From Acidobacteriota bacterium (GTDB lineage Bacteria > Acidobacteriota > Terriglobia > Bryobacterales > Bryobacteraceae): a stretch of 29,127 bases of DNA. Under the pieces are notes generated by a model. The model worked only from the letters and a program-made list of their open reading frames with translations. It had not been told where the DNA came from and did no database searches. The translations under genes and the position numbers were made by a program. The DNA lies in NCBI GenBank assembly GCA_023436715.1, contig JAEZIJ010000226.1, positions 1 through 29,127 of the forward strand, in the 5' to 3' direction. Below are positions 8,541 through 15,362 of this stretch, piece by piece; position 1 is the stretch's first letter; each line of letters starts with the position of its first letter.

Positions 8541-8843
8541 CTATGCGGCTGCAATCGGATGTACGTCCGTCTCGATCTGTCGCAGCGAGGCACGCGCGAC
8601 ATCGAGATCGTACGCGGTTTGCAGGTTCATCCAGAACTCGGCGGTGGTTCCGAAATAGCGCGCCAGCCGCAGCGCCGTGTCCGGAGTTATGGCGCGCCGC
8701 TCATTGACAATCTCGCTGATGCGCGTCGGTGGCACGCGCAAGTCGCGCGCCAACCGGTTCATACTGACGCCAAAGTCGGCCATGAACTGCTCCCGGAGGA
8801 TTTCACCAGGATGAAGAGGCCGGCGCTGGATTCGTCTGGACAT
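8541..8843 (-). CDS. higA: HigA-family antitoxin
   Basis: A 100-residue HTH (XRE/VapI-type) protein that binds and silences HigB and represses its own promoter. PLHPGEILREQFM is the typical HigA opening. The helix-turn-helix covers roughly residues 15-70 (LARDLRVPPTRISEIVNERRAITPDTALRLARYF), ending with the family motif FWMNLQTAYDLD. The frame is open upstream to 8909, but the ATG at 8843 is preceded by a strong GGGGGAG site and begins the conserved part. It follows higB by 17 bp. Its stop is 3 bp from the glycosyltransferase start, which ties this regulator to downstream metabolic genes. Confidence 0.92.
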   Translation of the reverse strand: MSRRIQRRPLHPGEILREQFMADFGVSMNRLARDLRVPPTRISEIVNERRAITPDTALRLARYFGTTAEFWMNLQTAYDLDVARASLRQIETDVHPIAAA

Positions 8844-8860
8844 ATGGTTGCTCCCCCTGT

Positions 8861-9139
8861 TCAGTGATAATCGGTCACTTCCACATCGTAAGCGTCGCTG
8901 TCGCGCCATTCAAAACACACTCGATACCGATCGTTGACTCTGATGCTGTGCTGGCCCTCGCGATTGCCTTTGAGCGGCTCCAATCGGTTACCCGGCAGCG
9001 CGGCCAGATCGGCTAGCCGGCTTGCAGAATCGACCATGCGGAGCTTCTGAAACGCCATGCGTGCACAAGCCTGGAACCGCCTGCTTCGGCCCGTCAAGTA
9101 AAGGCGCTCAGTCTCGTGATCGCGGAACGTCTTGATCAA
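8861..9139 (-). CDS. higB: HigB-family toxin (RelE superfamily mRNA interferase)
   Basis: A 92-residue RelE-fold toxin predicted to cut mRNA on the ribosome. Family landmarks are MIKTFRDHETERLYLTG at the start, LPGNRLEPLKGNREGQHSIRVNDRYRVCFEW in the core (the SIRVNxxxRVCF block is diagnostic), and the DVEVTDYH end. The toxin precedes the antitoxin, as is usual for HigBA. The start codon is TTG at 9139; the conserved MIKTF opening supports it although no ATG is available. A perfect TATAAT lies five bases upstream, so the mRNA may be leaderless. Confidence 0.9.
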   Translation of the reverse strand: MIKTFRDHETERLYLTGRSRRFQACARMAFQKLRMVDSASRLADLAALPGNRLEPLKGNREGQHSIRVNDRYRVCFEWRDSDAYDVEVTDYH

Positions 9140-9150
9140 GTCAGATTATA
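9131..9150 (-). promoter_or_regulatory. higBA -10 box and candidate HigA operator
   Basis: On the minus strand a perfect TATAAT occupies 9150-9145, followed after five bases by the higB TTG codon. The ten-base perfect palindrome CTTGATCAAG (9131-9140) covers that start codon. An imperfect inverted repeat (GATTATAACGCC at 9144-9155 against GGCGGTAATC at 9171-9180) flanks the -10 box upstream. No good -35 is seen. HigA-type antitoxins generally bind palindromes over their own promoter, so either repeat is a candidate operator. Confidence 0.55.
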
Positions 9151-9308
9151 ACGCCTGCCGTAATACTCGGGGCGGTAATCTACTGCGCGGTAGCACTGGG
9201 TTACGCCATCTTCACGGAAGCCGACAGTTGGGAAGAACTCCGGGCCAATGTTCTTGAGGCAACGGCTCTTCCGCGCAGCCGGAGAGCCGCCATGCGCACG
9301 CGGCGCAG

Positions 9309-9608
9309 CTACCGCCAATAGCCCCTGACCCAAACCCAACCGCCTCGCCGCGGCGCCCAGTAGCCGGGTACCCAACGCGCGCGGGGGCGCGGCGGTATCG
9401 TCCAAAAACCGTTCGTCCACCTGTAGCCACGGCCCGTCCAGCGGTAATGGCCCGGAACCCAGGCGTACCCGGGACCGGGGCGCGCCGCCACGCTCCGTCG
9501 CGGCGGAGGAGGCGGGGGGACGCGGACGAAGACTTGCGCTGCGTTCGCACTCGCCCCACTGGCCGTCAGCGCCAGGGCTAAGATCACGGTCCGAAAGAGG
9601 TTCTTCAT
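9309..9608 (-). CDS. Small exported YXWGXW-repeat protein
   Basis: A 99-residue protein with a Sec signal peptide (MKNLFRTVILALALTASGASA, likely cleavage after SANA) and a mature part dominated by aromatic repeats: GYAWVPGHYRW, RGYRWTNGFW, ARWVPGYW and GWVWVRGYW. This is the YXWGXW family of small secreted proteins, whose biochemical role is unknown. A proline run (VPPPPPPR) links signal and repeats. AAGGAGGA precedes the ATG at 9608. Another reading frame spans the same bases on the same strand, but it is low-complexity and lacks any family match. Confidence 0.85.
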   Translation of the reverse strand: MKNLFRTVILALALTASGASANAAQVFVRVPPPPPPRRSVAARPGPGYAWVPGHYRWTGRGYRWTNGFWTIPPRPRARWVPGYWAPRRGGWVWVRGYWR

Positions 9609-9623
9609 CTTCTCCTCCTTTCC

Positions 9624-10943
9624 TCAACAACGGATCTCAGCGCACTTCGTGTGCCAATTCAACATCTCGCCTCTTTGGCGCGAACACGCCGGGGCTCCCC
9701 GGCCGAAAACCGCCGGTCTGCTCCGGTTGAACCACCGCCCTCTTTCATGAGTACGGCCCTGATCAAGAAGACCACCAACCCCACAGCCAGCACGGCAACC
9801 ACGACTGTCCCGCCCAGTATGACCCCACCCGGCGCAAGGGCCACGAAGCCAAAATTGTCCAGCAATTCCGGTAGCCGCTTCGAGTACAAGCCGGCGCGCA
9901 ACGGCCCACACCGCGACCACGACAGCCAAGGTGCTAGCCGAAAAAGTCGTGAATGAATTGTTCCCCGTCCAGATTGCCGATCGAACGCTCGCAACGGCAG
10001 CTCGCGGCCAGTCGAGCGTAGGCGCGGCCTGAACCACGACCGTCGCGCCGATGCCCGCGCGCGATTCCACCATCCCCGTTACGGTTCCGTACCGATACGC
10101 ATTGCGGGCGTACCGTGGCGCGGCCGTCGCGAAAAGAATCGCCAAAGCGACGCACAGCTCTTTCCATCTCCTCAATAGCGCGCAGAGCGCGACAGCGGCG
10201 GGGATGAGCGCGACAAAGTAAGCCTTGGTCAGCAGGCCCAGAGAGAGCAGCCCCGCCATCCAGGCGACATTCCGTGGACTCGGATTGTTCCAGTACCGGA
10301 TCGCGGCCACCAGCGACCAGACCGCCAGCGGCACGGCCAGCCAGTCGTTCGCCACATGCGCTATCGTCGCCCACGTCATCTGGCAGGACACGACACAGAA
10401 AACACCGGCGCTTCTGTACCGATCGCGCATTTCGAGTTCCGAGAACAGCCGGTCCGCCCCAAAGTAAAGAAGAAGCCCCCCGAACAGCGCTCCTATAATC
10501 CTCAGGGCCAGGACGCGCAAAGGAAGCGGCGCTGCCGCCAGCATTCGTTCAAGCGGCGCCAGCACCGCATAGGCAAGCGGCGCATGGTGCGCTTCATAAT
10601 TCGTCATTCCGGAGTCCTGCCGGCGCAGCTCCGGCCGGGTTTCGTCCAACGCCTTCCGGGTCTCCGCGCGTTTGGCCCGGGGAAGCGAAAAATACTCCGA
10701 GTACTTCGTGACCTGCGGGAGATTCCGCTGAACCACCCTGCTCCCCGGAGCCATGGAAATGGACTCGGCGACTTCGCTCGAAAGCACGCTGCCGCGGGCG
10801 TCCGGAAGCCCCCGCCCGTTCGCCAGCCACTGCACGTACCCGAAGTGAAATGGCTCGTCGAAGCCTTCCCAAAGGGGAAGCATCATGCTATAGAGAATCG
10901 CGTTCGCGACTACGTACGCCAGAAGTACCAGTCGAATCTTCAT
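9624..10943 (-). CDS. Polytopic membrane protein, DUF2142/GT39-like, 3' end apparently frameshifted
   Basis: The first 350 residues form a multi-spanning membrane protein. An N-terminal helix is followed by WEGFDEPFHFGYVQWLANGRGLP, the acidic periplasmic loop seen in DUF2142 and related lipid-linked glycosyltransferases. Several helices and the segment ESRAGIGATVV...NNSFTTFSAS follow. After about Arg351 (near 9893) the frame becomes Gly/Cys/Arg-rich and loses hydrophobicity. The neighbouring frame then reads LYSKRLPELLDNFGFVALAPGG and a further helix, ending at 9659. One extra base (or loss of two) near 9870-9900 would explain this. Even repaired, the protein looks shorter at the C-terminus than relatives, so the gene may be decaying. 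The start at 10943 has an AAGAAGG-type ribosome site. Confidence 0.6.
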   Translation of the reverse strand: MKIRLVLLAYVVANAILYSMMLPLWEGFDEPFHFGYVQWLANGRGLPDARGSVLSSEVAESISMAPGSRVVQRNLPQVTKYSEYFSLPRAKRAETRKALDETRPELRRQDSGMTNYEAHHAPLAYAVLAPLERMLAAAPLPLRVLALRIIGALFGGLLLYFGADRLFSELEMRDRYRSAGVFCVVSCQMTWATIAHVANDWLAVPLAVWSLVAAIRYWNNPSPRNVAWMAGLLSLGLLTKAYFVALIPAAVALCALLRRWKELCVALAILFATAAPRYARNAYRYGTVTGMVESRAGIGATVVVQAAPTLDWPRAAVASVRSAIWTGNNSFTTFSASTLAVVVAVWAVARRLVLEAATGIAGQFWLRGPCAGWGHTGRDSRGCRAGCGVGGLLDQGRTHERGRWFNRSRPAVFGRGAPACSRQRGEMLNWHTKCAEIRC

Positions 10944-10955
10944 TATTGGACCTTC

Positions 10956-10986
10956 TTGGACGCCAGCCCTTCCATTGTGCTAAATT
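10956..10986 (+). promoter_or_regulatory. Candidate etf operon promoter
   Basis: TTGGAC (10956-10961) and TAAATT (10981-10986, preceded by TGC as an extended -10) lie 19 bp apart in the AT-richest part of the 137-bp gap between the divergent membrane-protein gene and etfB. The spacing is slightly long, so this is only a candidate. Confidence 0.35.
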
Positions 10987-11080
10987 AAATCCTCTTTCTC
11001 GGTTGGCCCCGATAGTGAGGCTGCGCGGGCCGGGCAGTATCGGCGGGTCCTCAACTGTACCAAACTCCCAAGGAGGGAAT

Positions 11081-11971
11081 GTGCCCCTGCGAATTATTGT
11101 GCTTGCAAAACAGGTGCCGGATACGAAGAACGTCACGGGCGAAGTGATGAAAGCCGATGGAACGGTGAACCGCAACGCCCTGGCCGCGATTTTCAATCCG
11201 GAAGACCTCAACGCTCTCGAGATGGGGCTCGATCTCAAAGAGCGCTACGGCGGCGAGGTGATTGTCATCACCATGGGGCCGCCGCGGGCGGCCGATATCC
11301 TCAAGGATTCGCTCTGCCGTGGCGCCGACCGCGTCATCCTGCTGAGCGACCGCCGCTTTGCCGCATCCGACACGCTCGCCACCTCCTATACGATCGCGCA
11401 GGCCATTGAGAAGCACCTCATGCCCTATGACGTGGTGCTGTGCGGCCGTCAGGCGATCGATGGCGATACCGCGCAGGTCGGGCCGCAGGTCGCCGAGAAG
11501 CTTGGCATCGCGCAGGTGACCTTCGCGGACAGGGTGCTCTCGGTCGAAGGCAACTGCTTCCGCATCCGCCGCGACCTAGGCCGCGCGCAGGAAGTGGTGG
11601 AGGCGCGCGGGCCGGTTCTGCTCACGGTACCGAAATCGGCGAACTCGCCGCGCTGGCCCAACGCACGCTTGCTGCTGAAATACCGCCGCGCCCGTTCCGG
11701 TTTCGAGGTGGAAGCCGAGGCGAAACGGCAGGGACGCACAGTGGACGACGTAGTAGCCGATCTCCGCGGCAAGGGCCTGTTCATCGAGACCTGGAGCGCG
11801 GAGGACATCGGCGCGGAACTGGTTCGGATTGGCATCTCCGGCTCGCCCACCAAGGTCAAGAAGGTGGAAAACGTTGTGCTCGCGGGCCGCAACCTGAAGC
11901 TGTACGGCGCGGACGACACCGGAGTTCGCGACCTGATTACGGAACTCGTGGATGAGAGGACGTTCGGCTAA
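11081..11971 (+). CDS. etfB: Electron transfer flavoprotein, beta subunit
   Basis: The AMP-binding subunit of the soluble ETF heterodimer, which takes electrons from acyl-CoA dehydrogenases and passes them to the quinone pool through ETF dehydrogenase. The 296-residue protein begins PLRIIVLAKQVPDTKNVTGEV and keeps the beta-subunit motifs FNPEDLNALEMGL, YDVVLCGRQAIDGDTAQVGPQVAE and the LLTVPKSAN...ARLLLKY region. It is some 40 residues longer than a classic EtfB, with an extra C-terminal segment. The start is GTG at 11081 behind AGGAGGG with four-base spacing. An open frame upstream to 10850 has no homology. Its stop overlaps the etfA start by one base (TAATG). Confidence 0.93.
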   Translation: MPLRIIVLAKQVPDTKNVTGEVMKADGTVNRNALAAIFNPEDLNALEMGLDLKERYGGEVIVITMGPPRAADILKDSLCRGADRVILLSDRRFAASDTLATSYTIAQAIEKHLMPYDVVLCGRQAIDGDTAQVGPQVAEKLGIAQVTFADRVLSVEGNCFRIRRDLGRAQEVVEARGPVLLTVPKSANSPRWPNARLLLKYRRARSGFEVEAEAKRQGRTVDDVVADLRGKGLFIETWSAEDIGAELVRIGISGSPTKVKKVENVVLAGRNLKLYGADDTGVRDLITELVDERTFG

Positions 11972-12987
11972 TGTCACAGCACGGTGAGGTTTGGGTTTAC
12001 ACGGAAGTCGACGAGGGCAAGATCGCCGACGTTTCGCTCGAGTTGCTCGGGAAGGGAAGGGAACTGGCCGGCATCCTCGGGGTGGAGCTTGCGGCAGTGC
12101 TCGCGGGAAGCGGCGTGAGGGCGCTCGCGGAGCGCCTGTTCGAACACGGCGCGGACATCGTCTATTGCGCCGAAGACGCGCGGCTCGCCCACTACACCAC
12201 GCTGCCGTTCGCGCGCGTGGTTACCGATCTCGTTCGCGAGAAGAAGCCGGAAATTGTGCTCTACGGCGCCACGCCGGTGGGCCGCGACCTCGCTCCCCGC
12301 GTCGCGTCCGCCCTCAAGACCGGGCTCACGGCAGACTGCACGGACCTTCAGATCGGCTCTTACGAATCCGCCGGCCGCCTGTACCAGCAGAAGCTCATGC
12401 AGATCCGCCCGGCGTGGGGCGGCAACATCATCGCGACCATCGTCTGCCCGGACGTACTGCCCGAAATGGCCACCGTGCGCGAGGGCGTGATGCACATCCC
12501 AGAGCCGGTCGCCGGCCGCGCTGGAAGAGTTGTCGACTTCCCCGTCGTGCTCGATACCGAGGGCGACTTCGTCAAGGTGATCGAGCGCCACACACAGCCC
12601 CGCCGGGTTGACCTCCGTTCGGCGCCCATTATCGTGTCCGGCGGTTACGGAATGGGCACCAAGGAAGGGTTCGCGCTCGTGCAGGAACTCGCCAGCGTGC
12701 TCGGTGCCGCCGCGGTGGGCGCATCGCGCGCCGCCGTCGATGCCGGATTCATTCATGCCGATCACCAGGTTGGGCAGACCGGCACCACCGTGCGCCCGAA
12801 GCTCTATGTCGCCTGTGGCATCTCCGGCGCTGTGCAGCATCGCGCAGGCATGGAGGAATCGGCAAAAATCGTCGCCATCAATAAGGATCCCGAAGCGCCC
12901 ATCTTCGGTGTGGCCCACTACGGAATCGTCGGCGACGTGCGGGAAGTGATTCCCAGGCTCATCAAAGCGCTCAAAGGAAAGCTGTAG
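11971..12987 (+). CDS. etfA: Electron transfer flavoprotein, alpha subunit
   Basis: The FAD-binding partner of EtfB (338 residues). The N-terminal half is the ETF alpha/beta-like domain, EVWVYTEVDEGKIADVSLELLGKGREL. The C-terminal half holds the FAD site: IIVSGGYGMGTKEGF, GAAAVGASRAAVDAGF, DHQVGQTGTTVRPKLYVACGISGAVQH and INKDPEAPIFGVA. All expected FAD-contact motifs are intact. It is cotranslated with etfB through a one-base overlap, and the acyl-CoA dehydrogenase follows after 10 bp, forming a dedicated three-gene electron-transfer unit. Confidence 0.95.
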   Translation: MSQHGEVWVYTEVDEGKIADVSLELLGKGRELAGILGVELAAVLAGSGVRALAERLFEHGADIVYCAEDARLAHYTTLPFARVVTDLVREKKPEIVLYGATPVGRDLAPRVASALKTGLTADCTDLQIGSYESAGRLYQQKLMQIRPAWGGNIIATIVCPDVLPEMATVREGVMHIPEPVAGRAGRVVDFPVVLDTEGDFVKVIERHTQPRRVDLRSAPIIVSGGYGMGTKEGFALVQELASVLGAAAVGASRAAVDAGFIHADHQVGQTGTTVRPKLYVACGISGAVQHRAGMEESAKIVAINKDPEAPIFGVAHYGIVGDVREVIPRLIKALKGKL

Positions 12988-12997
12988 GGAGGCGAAC

Positions 12998-14701
12998 GTG
13001 GACAACTTCTTTACCGACAATCCTGACATTCAGTGGCACTTCGGCCACCTCGATCTCGAAGATGTCGTGGCCTCCCTCGAGAACGGCTACAAAGAGGCCG
13101 AACAGCACGACGACGCGCCGCTCTCGTATGACGATGCGGTTGAAGGCTACCGCACGGTACTGGACATGATGGGCGCCATCACCGCCCGCGAAATCGCACC
13201 GCTCGCGCCCGAAGTGGACCGCGAGGGCGCCCACTTCGAGAACGGCGTCGTTACTTACGCCAAGGGCACGGCCCGCGCCATGGGTATTCTGGCGAAGTCG
13301 AGCCTCATGGGCATGATGCTGCCGCGCCGCTACAACGGCCTCAATTTCCCCGGCCTGCTCTACAGCATGGCCATCGAAATGGTGGCGCAGGCCGACGCCA
13401 GCCTCATGAACCTCTTCAGTCTTCAGGACATCGCCGAGACCATTTACGAATTCGGCGACGACAAGCTGAAGGATCAGTACCTCCCGCAGTTCGCCACCGG
13501 CAAGGTGACCGGCGCGATGATCCTCACCGAGCCCGATGCCGGAAGCGACCTTCAGGCCGTGCGCCTGAAGGCCGTCGAGCAGCCGGACGGCACGTGGAAG
13601 CTGTACGGCGTGAAGCGGTTCATCACCAACGGCTGCGCCGACGTCAGCCTCGTCCTCGCGCGTTCGGAAGAAGGCAGCGTGGACGGCCGCGGACTCAGCA
13701 TGTACGTCTGCGAGCGGTGCCCCGAACTCGTCATCCGCCGCATCGAGCACAAACTCGGCATACATGGCTCGCCCACCTGCGAGCTGCAGTTCAACGGCGT
13801 GCCCGCGGTCCTCGTGGGCCAGCGTCGCATGGGGCTCATTCGCTACGTCATGGCGCTGATGAACGGCGCGCGCGTTGCGGTGGCGGGCCAGGCCGTGGGC
13901 ATCGCGCAGGCCGCGTACGAAGAAGCCCTGAAGTACGCCCGCAAGCGCGTCCAGTTCAAGCACCCCATCATCGACATGCCGCAGGTCTATGACATGCTGG
14001 CGCGAATGAAGTCGCAGATCCAGGTGGCGCGCGCCATCACGTACGAGTCCAGCCGGCTCGTGGACCAGCGCCGGATGCTCGAACACCAGCTCGCGAAGAC
14101 TCCCGATGCAGAGCTTCGCGCGCGCTTCAAGGAAGTCTCTTCCTACGCTGCGGTGCTTACCCCGATCGCGAAAGCCTACGCCTCGGAAATGGCAATCCAG
14201 GTCACCTACGATGCCATACAGATCCACGGCGGCACCGGCTATATGCGCGAGTTCAACGTGGAACGCCTCGCGCGCGACGCGCGCATTACCACAATCTACG
14301 AAGGCACCACGCAGCTTCAGGTGGTGGGCGCTTCCGTCGGCATCACCAGCGGAACGTTCGGGAATTACGTCGCGCAGCTCGGCGAGCGCTCGTTCCGGCC
14401 CGAACTGGCCAAGCTCGTTTCGCTCGCGCGGGAAGCTCGCGAAAAGCTGTCCTACTGCGTCACGTTCTTGAAGAACTTCAACGACCGTACCTACAGCGAA
14501 CTCGTCGCGCGCAGGCTCGTCGATCTCGCTTGTGACACTCTCGGCGCTCACCTCATGCTGGTGCAGGCGGAGCGCGATCCGGCCCGCACTGTCGCCGCCG
14601 AAAAGTTCCTGCGTGACGCCCTGCCGCGCATCCGCATGCAGAGCGACTACATCACCAGCGGCGATAAGTTGGTGATGGAAAAGCGCGAAGAGCTTGTCTG
14701 A
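12998..14701 (+). CDS. Acyl-CoA dehydrogenase family protein
   Basis: A 567-residue FAD flavoenzyme that introduces a double bond into an acyl-CoA and hands electrons to the ETF encoded just upstream. The central fold shows AMILTEPDAGSDLQAV (FAD contact), the beta domain, and the C-terminal helical domain with QIHGGTGYMREFNVERLARDARI. The catalytic base is probably Glu435 in IYEGTTQLQ. About 110 residues follow the standard end, as in the longer, AidB/VLCAD-like class. The chain-length specificity cannot be assigned. The GTG at 12998 has GGGAGGCG upstream and no ATG fits better. Confidence 0.92.
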   Translation: MDNFFTDNPDIQWHFGHLDLEDVVASLENGYKEAEQHDDAPLSYDDAVEGYRTVLDMMGAITAREIAPLAPEVDREGAHFENGVVTYAKGTARAMGILAKSSLMGMMLPRRYNGLNFPGLLYSMAIEMVAQADASLMNLFSLQDIAETIYEFGDDKLKDQYLPQFATGKVTGAMILTEPDAGSDLQAVRLKAVEQPDGTWKLYGVKRFITNGCADVSLVLARSEEGSVDGRGLSMYVCERCPELVIRRIEHKLGIHGSPTCELQFNGVPAVLVGQRRMGLIRYVMALMNGARVAVAGQAVGIAQAAYEEALKYARKRVQFKHPIIDMPQVYDMLARMKSQIQVARAITYESSRLVDQRRMLEHQLAKTPDAELRARFKEVSSYAAVLTPIAKAYASEMAIQVTYDAIQIHGGTGYMREFNVERLARDARITTIYEGTTQLQVVGASVGITSGTFGNYVAQLGERSFRPELAKLVSLAREAREKLSYCVTFLKNFNDRTYSELVARRLVDLACDTLGAHLMLVQAERDPARTVAAEKFLRDALPRIRMQSDYITSGDKLVMEKREELV

Positions 14702-14750
14702 AGCGTGTGGATGTGGGCAGTTAAAATTTGTTTATAAATGTACTTACCTG

Positions 14751-14759
14751 TGCTACAAT
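14751..14759 (+). promoter_or_regulatory. Extended -10 promoter of the cold-shock gene
   Basis: TGC-TACAAT is an extended -10 element inside an AT-rich stretch (14720-14760) that contrasts with the GC-rich surroundings. TTGTTT at 14728-14733 could be a -35 but lies 20 bp away. Transcription from about 14766 would give a leader of about 150 bases, as is common for cspA-type genes, whose long leaders tune translation to temperature. Confidence 0.6.
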
Positions 14760-14892
14760 GGATTCGAATTTGATGCTCTCAGTCTTCGGATGAACCAATG
14801 AGCGGCAGCGACCTCGCGACGTCCTGGTAATGCTGATCTGATTTCACCAATTGAGTTCAATGTCGATGCGGAGTTTTCAATAACTCAGAAAG

Positions 14893-14912
14893 AGAAGGAA
14901 GCAGAAGGAAGC
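14893..14912 (+). promoter_or_regulatory. Tandemly duplicated ribosome binding site of the cold-shock gene
   Basis: The decamer AGAAGGAAGC occurs twice head to tail just before the ATG at 14916. The second copy gives a normal Shine-Dalgarno spacing; the first offers a second ribosome docking site ten bases upstream. Confidence 0.6.
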
Positions 14913-14915
14913 AAC

Positions 14916-15122
14916 ATGAAGGAAAAGGGTACAGTAAAGTGGTTCAATGCAGCCAAGGGCTTTGGTTTCATTCAGCGCGAGAACGGCGAGGACGTGTTCG
15001 TTCACTTCTCCGCCATCAACTCGGCTGGCTATCGCAGCTTGGATGAGGGCGCTCGGGTTGAGTTCATGGTCAAAAAGGGTCCGAAGGGGTTGCAGGCCGA
15101 AGACGTAACGGCAATTCAGTAG
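14916..15122 (+). CDS. Cold-shock protein (CspA family)
   Basis: A 68-residue single OB-fold protein that binds single-stranded RNA and DNA and melts mRNA structure at low temperature or during general growth. KGTVKWFNAAKGFGFIQ holds the RNP1 motif and EDVFVHFSAI the RNP2 motif. The C-terminal GPKGLQAEDVTAI is standard. Length is typical. It is monocistronic: it has its own extended -10 promoter, a leader of about 150 bases, a duplicated Shine-Dalgarno and a following hairpin plus T-run. Confidence 0.96.
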   Translation: MKEKGTVKWFNAAKGFGFIQRENGEDVFVHFSAINSAGYRSLDEGARVEFMVKKGPKGLQAEDVTAIQ

Positions 15123-15131
15123 GCGAGTCCC

Positions 15132-15153
15132 ACAAACTTTCAGGTTTGTTTTT
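15132..15153 (+). terminator. Probable intrinsic terminator after the cold-shock gene
   Basis: ACAAAC (15132-15137), loop TTTCAG, GTTTGT (15144-15149), then TTTT. The stem is short and AT-rich but starts ten bases after the stop codon and is followed directly by the T-run. Confidence 0.55.
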
Positions 15154-15218
15154 GGCAGGGTGATGCTGTTCGTGTGCGACGGCATTGTCCTGCCATTGTT
15201 GTTTTAGGCACTCGCAAG

Positions 15219-15271
15219 GCCGGCGACGCCGGCGGGCTGGGAGCCCGCCGCAGAGCGCGGCCCTGCCCCAC
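15219..15271. repeat. Intergenic hairpin pair ending in CCCTGCCCCAC
   Basis: GCCGGC-GAC-GCCGGC (15219-15233) is followed by GGCGGGCT-GGG-AGCCCGCC (15231-15249), and the block ends with CCCTGCCCCAC (15261-15271). The closing motif recurs at 22193-22203 and, inverted, at 29036-29046, so these look like members of a dispersed repeat family. It lies in the leader of the malic enzyme gene. Confidence 0.5.
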
Positions 15272-15362
15272 TGTTTTCATCCTTCGCGAAGTCCCTTGCG
15301 GTCGCCGCAGCAGAACCATCGACGCGGAAATCCGAAAGCGTTATTGTGGAGGGGGCCATATC

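Noticed and set aside
9136..9630. A 164-codon frame overlapping the YXWGXW gene on the same strand.
   Set aside because: It lacks a signal peptide and any family resemblance, whereas the 99-residue frame has a signal, aromatic repeats and AAGGAGGA upstream.
10850..11080. An N-terminal extension of EtfB.
   Set aside because: The frame is open, but homology starts at the GTG at 11081, which has AGGAGGG just upstream, and the extension would overlap the divergent gene.
12971..14551. A 526-codon open frame antisense to the acyl-CoA dehydrogenase.
   Set aside because: The opposite strand has full family motifs and a ribosome site; this frame is His/Val/Arg-rich and matches nothing.
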